From Caldilineaceae bacterium (GTDB lineage: Bacteria; Chloroflexota; Anaerolineae; Caldilineales; Caldilineaceae), in the NCBI GenBank assembly GCA_022827195.1, contig JAJDTL010000003.1, forward strand, positions 1 to 64,000: a stretch of 64,000 bases of DNA, read 5' to 3'. Below, one piece after another: positions 1-7,630 of the stretch (its first letter is position 1; each line of letters starts with the position of its first letter). The notes under the pieces were generated by a model that worked only from the letters and a program-made list of their open reading frames with translations, made no database searches and was not told where the DNA came from. The position numbers and the translations under genes were made by a program.

Positions 1-320
1 TGGTAAATGGTGTCGAGCAGGTCCGGGCTTGGACGCTTGGGGGGGCCGTCGCCACGCGTGCGGAAATCGCGAATGGGCAGCAGCTCGTCGGGCGGCACCG
101 AGAGGTAGAGATAGCCGAGAGGTGTATAGGTTTTGGCGGCCAGCTTGTCCGCCTGGGCGATGCTGATTTTGCCGGTTTCTTCCCATTCTGTGACGCGGTC
201 TACATTGATGGGGAACTTTTTCGCCAGCTCCTCTTGAGACAGGCCGGCCCGCTCGCGCGCCCAGCGGAGCACTTCAGGCTGTAGGGTGATCTGCTGGCGT
301 CGGCTGGTCATGGCTGGCAT
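1..320 (-). CDS. XRE-family HTH regulator, probable ImmA/IrrE fusion (partial)
   Basis: The minus-strand frame reads in from the window edge and begins at ATG 320 (or ATG 311). The first ~60 residues form a Cro/C1-type helix-turn-helix, including GLSQEELAKKF followed by a recognition-helix region and WEETGK. After it comes the segment PIRDFRTRGDG, which I associate with XRE proteins carrying a C-terminal ImmA/IrrE (DUF955) metallopeptidase domain. That domain would lie beyond position 1, so the protease half is inference. Such proteins occur in toxin-antitoxin and phage/ICE regulation. The start lies only 5 nt from the stop of a KAP NTPase remnant, in an area of eroded accessory DNA. No good ribosome binding site is visible. 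Confidence 0.7.
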   Translation of the reverse strand, partial: MPAMTSRRQQITLQPEVLRWARERAGLSQEELAKKFPINVDRVTEWEETGKISIAQADKLAAKTYTPLGYLYLSVPPDELLPIRDFRTRGDGPPKRPSPDLLDTIY

Positions 321-325
321 GGCAC

Positions 326-588
326 TTAATCTGGAGCGGCGCACACTTGCCGCCTGCGTCTCTTGAAATCGGTGTGAATTGTAGTTCCTTGCAAAGTAGA
401 CGTCAATGTGGACACCGCATTCTTTTTGAGCAAAGGAATCGCGATCTTGCCCATTTCGTCGGCTAGTGTTTCGAGGTTCCCTTTCTTGAAGCGCTCTGAT
501 AGCTGACCAATGATTGAAAGCAGAGGGTCATCGCAGAGGTCGTCTTCCCACGCGTTATAGTAGATGGCGCGGAATTGGTCCTTTATGG
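326..588 (-). pseudogene. KAP-family P-loop NTPase remnant
   Basis: This stretch encodes a short piece with IYYNAWEDDL followed by CDDPLLSII, the segment that follows the Walker A region in KAP NTPases (YFNAWE...DP). KAP proteins are normally several hundred residues long and often appear in phage-defence or membrane-associated accessory loci. Here the P-loop side is missing because the IS3-like element begins at about 590. The C-terminal side stops after ~85 codons with an unrelated basic tail (KRRRRQVCAAPD). The open frame reaches ATG 658, but the residues upstream of ~588 are encoded by the IS end. I see no matching N-terminal half beyond the other IS end, so a deletion probably accompanied the insertion. 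Confidence 0.65.
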
Positions 589-657
589 TGAGCCCCAATC
601 TTTGGACCACGAAACGGGAAAAATAAGGTGTATTCAGACGTAGGTTGTCTGCCGTCA

Positions 658-1470
658 TCAGAGCACGAAGTGCTCTTCTGCGGGTGTGCGATAGTTGAGA
701 CTTTGATGTGGCCTTTCATGGTTGTAGAAGTCGAAATAGTTGGTCAATCCAGTATGCAGCTGGCGCACCGTGTCGTACTGGTTGAGATAGATGTCCTCAT
801 ATTTGACGCTGCGCCACAGGCGTTCGCAGAAGACGTTGTCGAGGGCGCGGCCGCGGCCATCCATGCTGACCTGAATGTTGGCTGCGAGCAGGCAGGCGGT
901 GAAGGCATCGGCCGTGAACTGTGCGCCCTGGTCGGTATTGAAGATCTTGGGACGCCCCTTGTTGAGCGCCAGACGCAGAGCATCAAGGCAGAAGATGCCG
1001 TCCAGGGTGTTGGAGAGCTGCCAGGCGAGCACATAGCGGCTGTGCCAGTCGATGACTGCGACCAGGTACATGAAACCTCGCAGCATCGGCATATAGGTGA
1101 TGTCTGCGCTCCAAACCTGGTTGACATGCGTAATCGGCAGATTGCGCAACAGATAGGGATAGCGCTTATGCCCCTGGCCCGCAGAACTGCTGTTTCTCCT
1201 GGGGTAGATCGCTTGAATGCCCATCAGACGCATCAACCGTCTGACCCGTTTGCCATTGACGGCATAGCCCAGTCGGCGCAGATAAGCGCCCATCTTGCGC
1301 CAGCCATAGAAGGGTGTGCGCATAACCTGCTCGTCAATGTCGGCAGACCGACCGCTTTGCGAACAGGCGCATCAGATGCAGGTTCAGCGCTGACTCGGGA
1401 ACCGCCTGATAGTAGATGGAGGAACGGCTGATCTCAAGCAGTTTGCCCTGGCGCCGTACACTCAGCGTCG
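658..1470 (-). pseudogene. IS3-family transposase OrfB, frameshifted
   Basis: The intact part (ATG 1323 to 658) has the HTH_21-like and rve regions. The DDE residues are visible: D in WSADITYM, D in IFNTDQGAQF and E in FCERLWRSVKYE. The normal N-terminus is present but in another frame: a segment with TLSVRRQGKLLEISRSS and then NLHLMRL lies upstream. It is separated from IDEQVMRTPFYGWRKM by a 25-nt insertion at 1339-1363, which shifts the frame and brings in a stop. The insertion contains the inverted pair GTCGG/CCGAC. A further one-base shift near 1468 separates this segment from its upstream continuation, which is now fused to the orfA frame. A functional OrfAB is unlikely. Confidence 0.75.
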
Positions 1471-1793
1471 GGTCTGGCTACATCGACCATGCGCCGTCTC
1501 TCACGAACCGAAGTGGGCAACTTTTTTTTCAGCCACTCAAGTTCCATCTTGAGCCGCCCGATCTGTTCATAAAGTTCTGCTTCCTGCGCCTCCTGCTCCC
1601 GTTGCTTGCGCTCGCCGTTGCTGGCGAAGACCTTGGGCCCGTCTTCCAGCAACTGCCGTTTCCAGGCTCCTATCTGATTGGCATGAATCCCGTGCTCACT
1701 CGATAACTGGCTAATCGTCTTACTGCCTTCAAGCGCTTCCAGCGCAACCCGGAACTTGAAGGCCGCCGTGTGTCGCCGCCGTTTCCTGACCAT
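1434..1793 (-). CDS. IS3-family transposase OrfA (HTH_Tnp_1)
   Basis: This 119-residue protein starts MVRKRRRHTAAFKFRVALEA, the N-terminal signature of IS3-type OrfA. It has the helix-turn-helix region (TISQLSSEHGIHANQIGAWK) and then a leucine/glutamate-rich helix ending in LEWLKKKL. An A8 run on the coding strand (T8 at 1522-1529) lies at LKKK, the usual place for the programmed -1 frameshift that makes OrfAB. In this copy the following PTSVRERRRMVD, which looks like the start of OrfB, is already in the OrfA frame. The element has therefore been rearranged. The tail after residue ~100 is probably not native OrfA. Confidence 0.75.
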   Translation of the reverse strand: MVRKRRRHTAAFKFRVALEALEGSKTISQLSSEHGIHANQIGAWKRQLLEDGPKVFASNGERKQREQEAQEAELYEQIGRLKMELEWLKKKLPTSVRERRRMVDVARPDAECTAPGQTA

Positions 1794-1866
1794 CGTGATG
1801 CCCCTCCACAGGCTGGGTGAATTGCTCCATTATACACCTTAGCTTGTGGTCCAGTTTTTGGGGCCA

Positions 1867-2783
1867 AGCTCAGGGTCGGGTTCTCTGCAATGAGGGCATT
1901 TGCGTAACCTGTGGGATACTTTGCGCCCGCACGCTTTGCAGTTGGAGAAGGGGTCAGTTCCGATAAGAGGATAGGGCATAAGTTTGAAAAAGAGCTATAT
2001 ATTTTCACTACACAGGGCGGCACGGTTTGGAGTGTACTACATTACAGTTTGGCAATCCAGAGCGTGTTGAGTCGTTGTTTTTTAAGGTGGAGTGATTCGA
2101 TCAAGTTGAATCGTTGGTGGTCGGGGAGGCTCTGTGGGAGGCCCTGGCGGTTGTTGTGGCGTTTAGGTGTGGGGGTGCAGAGACGGTAATGTGCGCCCGT
2201 GGGGGGGACGTAGGGCGAGGACTGGTCGTCAGATGGTGCGGTCGCTATGGCGTTTTTTACTTCAACGTGCCTCCCTGTATTACCCAGCTGAGTTATGGGG
2301 AAGGCAGGCTTCTCAGTACAGCGTCAAGCGTGGGGTAGGTGTTCCAGTTTTGGGAGTCGAGGTGGCACTTCATGCAATAGAAAGAGCTTCCAAATGCGGA
2401 TCGGTGTTGTCGCAGTTGCTCGGCGTCAAACAGCTCGTCGATTGCATATCCGTTTTGGTCCGTCGTTTCGCACTCTCGACCGGCGGCGCATTAAAACGCC
2501 ACGACTTCACGGTTGTCGTTCACGTGGGAGATTTGGCGTGTTGCGGCGTCCTGCGTGGCGGCCGTAATGGCAGGTGTGGTAGAGTTGTCCATCATGTTCC
2601 TCAGCTGGTCAGGGATGCGGTGGAGTTTTGATGCGATGACGCATCCCTTCTGATACGGCTACGATTCGCCGACGCCAGGCGCGCCGGCAGCCTGAATCTC
2701 GGACGCGAATTGCCGCATCGGGGCCCATTTACCAAGAGCAACCCCGCAGGGGCAACTTTCTGCAATCGGTCCAGCCCGCAGCA
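1867..2783. other. Gene-poor interval, probably eroded accessory DNA
   Basis: No ORF in this ~0.9 kb has a recognisable family or good coding character; those present are low-complexity or antisense. Base composition is lower in GC and more irregular than in the housekeeping genes that follow. A small hairpin, GATGCG-ATGA-CGCATC, lies at about 2630-2645. A fragment with a heme-type CxxCH motif is listed separately. Confidence 0.5.
2293..2595 (-). pseudogene. Possible remnant with a CMKCH heme-binding motif
   Basis: A minus-strand frame from ATG 2592/2595 runs 33 codons to a TAA at 2491-2493. It then stays open for 65 more codons to TAA at 2293-2295. The second part contains FYCMKCHLD (2362-2380), a CxxCH motif of the c-type heme attachment kind, followed by NWNTYPTLDAV. 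This could be the edge of a decayed multiheme or cytochrome-like gene, or it could be chance. I do not recognise the family. Confidence 0.25.
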
Positions 2784-3743
2784 TCAACCGCAGTCTTGAC
2801 GTAAGAAACGCGCCGCCAGCTCCCGAATTGCCGGCTGCGGCCCCTCGCTGCAACTGAACCAGTGGATGCCGGCCATACGCCGGAACCAGGTGTACTGGTG
2901 CCGCACAAATCTGTGAGTCTCGATCTGAACGCGCTCGACCGCCGCCGCCAGCGTGGCCCCGCCTGCCAGGTAGGCCGCGATCTCGCGGTAACCCAGGCTG
3001 GAAAAGGCCGGCAGATCGGGCGAGAAACCGGCAGAAAGCAGGGCGGACATCTCCTCCACCAGCCCGTGCGCCACCATCTCCTCTACGCGCCGGTCGATCC
3101 GCTCGTGCAGCAGCGCGCGCGGCAGGTCCAGCCCGATCTTCAGAATGCGGTACGGCGGCGGGCTAGCCGCCTCCAGCTCACTCTTTCTGCGTCCCGTCGT
3201 CTGCACGATTTCCAGCGCGCGCACCACCCGCCGCAGGTTATTCGGATGGATCCCCAAGGCCGCATCCGGGTCCGCCTCCTGCAGGCGCGCGTGCAGCGCG
3301 GCGCGGCCGTTTTCCTGGGCGTAGGCCTCCAGTTCTGCCCGCAACGCCGGGTCCGGCGCAACCGATGGGATCCGCAGCCCCTCCGTCACTGCCCGTAGGT
3401 AGAGCGCCGAACCTCCCACCAGAAAAGGTACCCGACCCCTCTGCTGAATGTCGTCAATCGCGGCGTACGCCATCTCCTGGTAGGTCGCCAGCGCCATCTG
3501 GCCGTCCGGCGGCCGCACGTCGATCAGGTGGTGGGGGACGCGCGCCTGTTCCTGCGCGCTCGGCTTGGCCGTCCCGATATCCATGCCCCGGTAGATCTGG
3601 CGGCTGTCCGCTCCCACAATCTCGCCGTCGAACTCTTCCGCCAGTTCCAGGCTCAGCGCGGTCTTGCCAACAGCCGTTGCGCCAAGGATAACGATCAAAG
3701 GGGGCTTCCCCCTCTCTTTCGCCGGCTCAGCCCGGGACGGCAT
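2784..3743 (-). CDS. miaA: tRNA dimethylallyltransferase MiaA
   Basis: MiaA transfers the dimethylallyl group to N6 of A37 in tRNAs that read UNN codons. The P-loop is GATAVGKT, close to the N-terminus. It is followed by GEIVGADSRQIYRGMDIGTAK and PHHLIDV, the standard substrate-binding signatures. Later come GGSALYLRAV and the C-terminal helical part with RRMAGIHWF. The frame is open upstream to 4043, but the family length (~310 residues) and the P-loop position point to ATG 3743, giving 319 residues. It overlaps the end of yraN by 17 nt, so the two are almost certainly cotranscribed. Confidence 0.95.
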   Translation of the reverse strand: MPSRAEPAKERGKPPLIVILGATAVGKTALSLELAEEFDGEIVGADSRQIYRGMDIGTAKPSAQEQARVPHHLIDVRPPDGQMALATYQEMAYAAIDDIQQRGRVPFLVGGSALYLRAVTEGLRIPSVAPDPALRAELEAYAQENGRAALHARLQEADPDAALGIHPNNLRRVVRALEIVQTTGRRKSELEAASPPPYRILKIGLDLPRALLHERIDRRVEEMVAHGLVEEMSALLSAGFSPDLPAFSSLGYREIAAYLAGGATLAAAVERVQIETHRFVRHQYTWFRRMAGIHWFSCSEGPQPAIRELAARFLRQDCG

Positions 3744-4140
3744 GGCGGATGTGCTCCACGTCGACGACTCTTCCCGAACCATCCATCTGTACCGCCACCG
3801 CGTCAATACGCCAGGGACCTTTCCACTCTTTTTCCTGTACGTACAGGGCGGCCAGATGCCGTAACTTTGCCTGCTTTCTACCGGGAAACGCCTGTCGCGC
3901 CGTTCCGTAGGCGAAACCCCGCCGCGTGCGAACTTCCACCAACACAAGCCAGCGGGCGTCGGACTTTCCCTGCACGTAGTCCGGCGCCCGCTCCTCGGCC
4001 ACGATGTCCAGTTCGCCGGAACTGCAACGCCAGTTGCGCTCAACGATGCGAAGACCGGCCTCGCGCAGAGCGCGCGCGGCGATCAGCTCGCCCCGCTCAC
4101 CCAGCGCCCGCCGGTTGTCGCGCCCACTGCCAGGCACCAT
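3727..4140 (-). CDS. YraN / UPF0102 endonuclease-fold protein
   Basis: This 137-residue protein has the YraN/UPF0102 layout. An N-terminal GERGELIAARALREAG helix is followed by ERNWRCSSGELDIVAEE, then VLVEVRTRRGFAYGTARQAF, then a helix with KRxKLRHLAALY character. The E...D...ExR residues (GELDIV, VEVRTR) match the restriction-endonuclease-like core of this family, whose biological role is still not settled. It lies upstream of and overlaps miaA, and starts 10 nt downstream of the SPFH gene stop. This fits one operon. The GAAGAG stretch before the ATG may be its ribosome binding site. Confidence 0.9.
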   Translation of the reverse strand: MVPGSGRDNRRALGERGELIAARALREAGLRIVERNWRCSSGELDIVAEERAPDYVQGKSDARWLVLVEVRTRRGFAYGTARQAFPGRKQAKLRHLAALYVQEKEWKGPWRIDAVAVQMDGSGRVVDVEHIRHAVPG

Positions 4141-4150
4141 TCCGCTCTTC

Positions 4151-5323
4151 TTACTGCGACGTCGTTTCCACTGTCGGCACGATGCCCGGTCCGGGCAGCA
4201 CCAGCGTCGGCGTCACGCCTTCTGGCGTAAAGATCACCTTATCGGTGCTTTTCAGGGCGCTCGCATTCGCCTGCGCGATCAGGAGCTGCACGTAGTCAGG
4301 CCGCCCTGCGTACAGCTCGGCCAGCGCCGACACGTACGCGATCTGTGCTTTCGCCTGTTCCTCTGCCGCGACCGCCTGCGCCTGCGCAATCTCGATGTCC
4401 CGTTGCGCCGCGATCAGATCGTTGTTCTTCTGCGCCTCGATGACGGCGCGCTCTGCTTCGACTCGCGCCAGCTCATTGGCCCGTTCTGCTTCGATCACTG
4501 CGCGCTGGGCTGCCACCTTCTGCTCCTCCAGCTGCGCCAGGGCCGTCTGCTGCCGCGCCTGCTCCTGGATCCGGCTCTGCTCGATACGGATTTCACCTTC
4601 CTGCCGCGCCTGTTCGGCGTCGGCCTGCGCATCCGCCCGCAGCTTGTCCTGCGCCGCCTTTTCCGTCTCCAACCGGCTCTGCACGATCGCGTCGAGCGCG
4701 GATTGCACGGCCGGTGACAGAATCACGTCGGGAACGACCAGGTTCTCGATCCTGAGGCCGAAGTTCGCCGCCCGTACGTTCAGCTCATCGTCAATGCACT
4801 GCCGCAGCACATCCCTGGCCGTGCCGACAACATTGTCGTCGAATGTGCGGTCGCCGATGCAGACCTTCATCGCCTGCCGCGCCTGGTCCTGCATCCGGCT
4901 ACGCGCCAGCTCGTCCTCCAGGTAGATGCTCCTGTATTGCGCCCACAGGCCCTGAATCGTGTCCTTCTGCGTAATGTTCGGGCGGAAAATGTCGCCGCTC
5001 ACCACCAGGCCGATGCGCTGTTTGTCCTTGGTGATGATCTCATCGTCCGTCACGCTGAAAGGAATTGCCTGGCTCGAAACGCGCACGATATCAACGAACA
5101 GACCTACGTCCGTATAGATGCCGGGCCCAACCACATTCTTGATCTTCCCGCCCTGGAACTGGACGGCCACCTCCTGTTCATCCACGCGTTCAAACGCGTA
5201 GAAGAAGTTCCTGGCAAAGTTCAGCAGGAAGAGGACGACGATTACGCCGAGGATAACCAACACGATCGGCAACCCGCCCGGCATCCGCCTGGGCACTCTT
5301 GGTACATTGCTCAGATTATTCAT
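4151..5323 (-). CDS. SPFH/band-7 domain membrane protein
   Basis: The protein has 390 residues. A single transmembrane helix (about residues 18-42, LPIVLVILGVIVVLFLLNF) anchors it near the N-terminus. A band-7/SPFH domain follows (VDEQEVAVQFQGGKIKNVVGPGIY onwards), with RIENLVVPDVILSP near the end of that domain. From ~220 to ~345 the sequence is a long Glu/Ala/Gln-rich helix (repeated EAERA, EQARQ, AQA), typical of the oligomerising coiled coil of flotillin/HflK-C/prohibitin relatives. The family scaffolds membrane microdomains or regulates proteases; the exact role here is unknown. A clear AAGGAG precedes ATG 5323. It heads the minus-strand run SPFH-yraN-miaA. Confidence 0.85.
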   Translation of the reverse strand: MNNLSNVPRVPRRMPGGLPIVLVILGVIVVLFLLNFARNFFYAFERVDEQEVAVQFQGGKIKNVVGPGIYTDVGLFVDIVRVSSQAIPFSVTDDEIITKDKQRIGLVVSGDIFRPNITQKDTIQGLWAQYRSIYLEDELARSRMQDQARQAMKVCIGDRTFDDNVVGTARDVLRQCIDDELNVRAANFGLRIENLVVPDVILSPAVQSALDAIVQSRLETEKAAQDKLRADAQADAEQARQEGEIRIEQSRIQEQARQQTALAQLEEQKVAAQRAVIEAERANELARVEAERAVIEAQKNNDLIAAQRDIEIAQAQAVAAEEQAKAQIAYVSALAELYAGRPDYVQLLIAQANASALKSTDKVIFTPEGVTPTLVLPGPGIVPTVETTSQ

Positions 5324-6051
5324 CTGTCGCTCCTTGATGAGTCAACTCCGGGCGCGCCTTCAACCGCGTCCCGACATTCACGAGAACTCTGACACTCGAT
5401 ACACCTTATCATACTATACCGGGCGTCTCCTTCTCTTATCTGACATCTGGCGACTGCGACCCTGACGGCCGGGCCGATATGCCTGACAGATTGGCCGGCC
5501 GGCCCTGCTGACCTGCCCCGTTCCGTGTGTTGCATAGAGCTCGCGCAACTCGAGTCTTGACGACTCATCACTTTGCGCGTCGCGGTCTTGGACCGCCTCC
5601 GCCCAGCATCTGCCTGGCACCTTCAAACCCAACAACCAGATGCCCAAGACTTCCGAAGGCTCATCAATGCCGGTGGAAGACTGTAATCTCATCATTCCAT
5701 GATTCTATATATTACTAGCTCATTTCCTTGCGCCTGATGATCTTCAACTGCGGCGGTTTGATGAATGTCCCTGATCAGACATGACCGCGACGCTCGTCGG
5801 CAACCAAACTCGGCCAGACATTCGCAAACACTTAAAAACACTCATAAACGCTCGTAGACACTCGTTGATACTCGCATGAGTTCTTGCCTTCGGACCCAAG
5901 GGTCTGGCGCTTCTCACAGTTCCTCGGCGGCGTCGTCACACCGGCGAATTCGACTGTCGCCCTAATCAGGGTCCGCACCATAAGGGGCTTCAGATTTGAC
6001 AGCCGGCCCGACCATGAATTAACATGAGCGCCAACAACCGAATTACGTCGT
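5324..6051. other. Intergenic region without a gene
   Basis: About 0.73 kb lies between the divergent SPFH gene and the SAM riboswitch. I found no convincing ORF or tRNA. It must contain promoters for both directions. Its one notable structure is the 10-bp tandem repeat at 5828-5877. Confidence 0.5.
5828..5877. repeat. Five degenerate 10-bp tandem repeats
   Basis: Five consecutive 10-mers follow an approximate ACACTCGTAA pattern: ACACTTAAAA, ACACTCATAA, ACGCTCGTAG, ACACTCGTTG and ATACTCGCAT. A 10-bp period places each unit on the same face of the helix. The array lies ~175 bp upstream of the SAM riboswitch. It could be an array of protein-binding half-sites or a simple sequence duplication. 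Confidence 0.6.
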
Positions 6052-6175
6052 CTTATCAAGAGAGGTGGAGGGGCCGGCCCGATGAAGCCTCGGCAACCGG
6101 CGCTGACGAGCCAAGCTCGCCCAGCGTGGCAGGTGCCAATTCCGGCGGTGTGGATGCACCGGCAGATGAGATGCT
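6052..6175 (+). promoter_or_regulatory. SAM-I (S-box) riboswitch aptamer
   Basis: The segment carries the S-box hallmarks in order: CTTATCAAGAGAGGTGGAGG at the 5' side, GGCCCGATGAAGCC, CGGCAACCGGC, then GGTGCCAATTCC and a closing GATGAGA. The first TTATC pairs with the last GATGA to form P1. A strong intrinsic terminator follows directly and then a trans-sulfuration enzyme gene. High SAM should therefore favour termination and switch off the downstream methionine/cysteine gene. This is the standard OFF-switch arrangement. Confidence 0.95.
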
Positions 6176-6193
6176 CAGATCAGGTTTCTGAAG

Positions 6194-6230
6194 CCCTCTT
6201 CCCTGTATCCGCCGGAAGAGGGTTTTGATT
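6194..6230 (+). terminator. Riboswitch-controlled intrinsic terminator
   Basis: CCCTCTTCC at 6194-6202 pairs perfectly with GGAAGAGGG at 6214-6222 and is followed by TTTTGATT. It lies ~20 nt after the SAM-I aptamer and ~65 nt before the regulated gene, so it is most likely the expression platform. Confidence 0.9.
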
Positions 6231-6295
6231 ATTACAGACCGGCCCGCCCCCGTCCAGTTCGCGAATCTGCCGACGTGCGACGCGAAGGAGCAACC

Positions 6296-7600
6296 ATGGC
6301 CGCTTCCACGAAAACCCCAACACAGACCCCCGCCGCCGACGGCGCCGACCCCGATACCGGCGCGGCGTCAGCACGGGCCGGCGCCAATGGCAAGAGCCCG
6401 CAGGCCGGCCCGCGCCCGCTCTCTCCGCTGACGCAAGCCGTCCACGCCGGCGAAAAGCGCTTTCTCTCCCACGACAGCCTCACCGTGCCCATCGTCCAGA
6501 CCAGCACCTATACATTCGAGGATACGGCCAAGCTGATCGAGTACATGGAAGAGCACATGTTTTGGGATGTACCTGAACGGGAGGAATACGGCCGCTACGG
6601 CAACCCGACCGTACGCGCGGCCGAGGCAAAGCTGGCCGCGCTCGACCGCGCCGAGGACGCGCTCGTCCTTTCCAGCGGGATGGCCGCCATCACCACCACC
6701 CTCTTTATCCTGCTCAGTCAGGGCGACCATTTCGTCATGACGGAAGACTGCTACCGCCGCACACGCGGCTTCTGCAATACATTTCTCACCCGCTTCGGCG
6801 TTTCATGTACCGTCGTCGCGCCCGGCGACTACGACGCGATCGAAGAGGCCATCCAGCCTGAGACAAAGCTGATCTTCTCCGAGTCGCCTACCAATCCCTT
6901 CCTGCGCTGCCTCGACTACCCCCGCCTCGTCGACATCGCCCAGCGCCACGGCCTGCGCACTGTCGTCGACACCACCTTTGCCACTCCCTGTAACGCCCGC
7001 CCGCTCGAGCACGGCGTCGACCTCGTCATCCACAGCGTTACCAAGTACCTGGCCGGCCACAACGACCTGCTGGCCGGCTGCGTCACCGGCAGTTTCAACA
7101 TCACCACTGCCCTGCGCCAGTCACAGGGCATCCTCGGCGCGGTCCTCGACCCCCACTGCGCCTATCTCATCCTGCGCGGCCTCAAGACGCTCGGTCTGCG
7201 CATGCGCCAGCACAATGAAAGCGGACTGCGCATCGCCCGCTTCCTCGAAGACCACCCCAAGATCCGCTGCGTCTGGTATCCCGGCCTCGAGAGCCACCCC
7301 GATTACGAGGTCGCAAAGCGTACAATGGCCGGATTCGGCGGAGTCATCAGCTTCGAGGTAGATGCCGACGGACCGACCACCAGCCGTTTCATCGACGCCT
7401 GCAGGATCCCCCGCATCGGGCCCAGCCTCGGAGGCGTCGAAAGCCTGATCGAGCAGCCCGCTATCGTCAGCTACTTCGATACCGATGAGGAGGTCCGGCT
7501 GGCCCTCGGCATCAAGGACGAGCTCGTGCGCCTGAGCGTCGGCATCGAGGATACCGACGACCTGCTGTTTGACTTCGACCAGGCCCTGGCGAGCATCTAG
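6296..7600 (+). CDS. Cys/Met-metabolism PLP enzyme (cystathionine gamma-synthase-like)
   Basis: This is a fold-type I PLP enzyme of the trans-sulfuration family. Visible features are TQAVHAGE near the N-terminus, EYGRYGNPT (phosphate/PLP contact), [17 protein letters not shown] with the PLP-ring aspartate, and [11 protein letters not shown] with the Schiff-base lysine. It ends with [11 protein letters not shown] and [13 protein letters not shown]. The family includes cystathionine gamma-synthase, O-acetylhomoserine sulfhydrylase and gamma-lyases. Sequence alone does not separate them, but control by a SAM riboswitch favours methionine biosynthesis. The frame opens at 6275, but GAAGGAGCAACC just before ATG 6296 makes 6296 the better start. 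The N-terminal ~35 residues are Ala/Pro/Gly-rich and probably disordered. Confidence 0.9.
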   Translation: MAASTKTPTQTPAADGADPDTGAASARAGANGKSPQAGPRPLSPLTQAVHAGEKRFLSHDSLTVPIVQTSTYTFEDTAKLIEYMEEHMFWDVPEREEYGRYGNPTVRAAEAKLAALDRAEDALVLSSGMAAITTTLFILLSQGDHFVMTEDCYRRTRGFCNTFLTRFGVSCTVVAPGDYDAIEEAIQPETKLIFSESPTNPFLRCLDYPRLVDIAQRHGLRTVVDTTFATPCNARPLEHGVDLVIHSVTKYLAGHNDLLAGCVTGSFNITTALRQSQGILGAVLDPHCAYLILRGLKTLGLRMRQHNESGLRIARFLEDHPKIRCVWYPGLESHPDYEVAKRTMAGFGGVISFEVDADGPTTSRFIDACRIPRIGPSLGGVESLIEQPAIVSYFDTDEEVRLALGIKDELVRLSVGIEDTDDLLFDFDQALASI

Positions 7601-7630
7601 CCGACCTGAGAAACTGGGACCGTCCACGTC

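Larger units (their letters stand above)
591..1864 (-). mobile_element. Decayed IS3-family insertion sequence (~1.27 kb)
   Basis: The element carries an IS3-type orfA and an orfB with a DDE integrase core. Its ends look like imperfect inverted repeats. The right end has CCCC, then TGGACCAC at 603-610 and TAAGGTGTAT at 624-633. The left end read on the minus strand has GGCCCC, then TGGACCAC at 1846-1853 and TAAGGTGTAT at 1832-1841. The spacing between the two shared blocks differs by 9 nt, so one end has drifted. I cannot define the exact termini or a target-site duplication. Length fits the family (1.2-1.5 kb). Two frame disruptions in orfB suggest the element is dead. Confidence 0.8.

Noticed and set aside
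628..1431. 267-codon plus-strand ORF over the IS element
   Set aside because: Antisense to the transposase with its DDE motif.
2784..4043. MiaA with a 100-residue N-terminal extension
   Set aside because: The extra residues lie over yraN in another frame and lack conservation; the P-loop should be near the N-terminus, which fits ATG 3743.
5828..5877. CRISPR array
   Set aside because: Units are only 10 bp with no spacers, and no cas gene is in the window.
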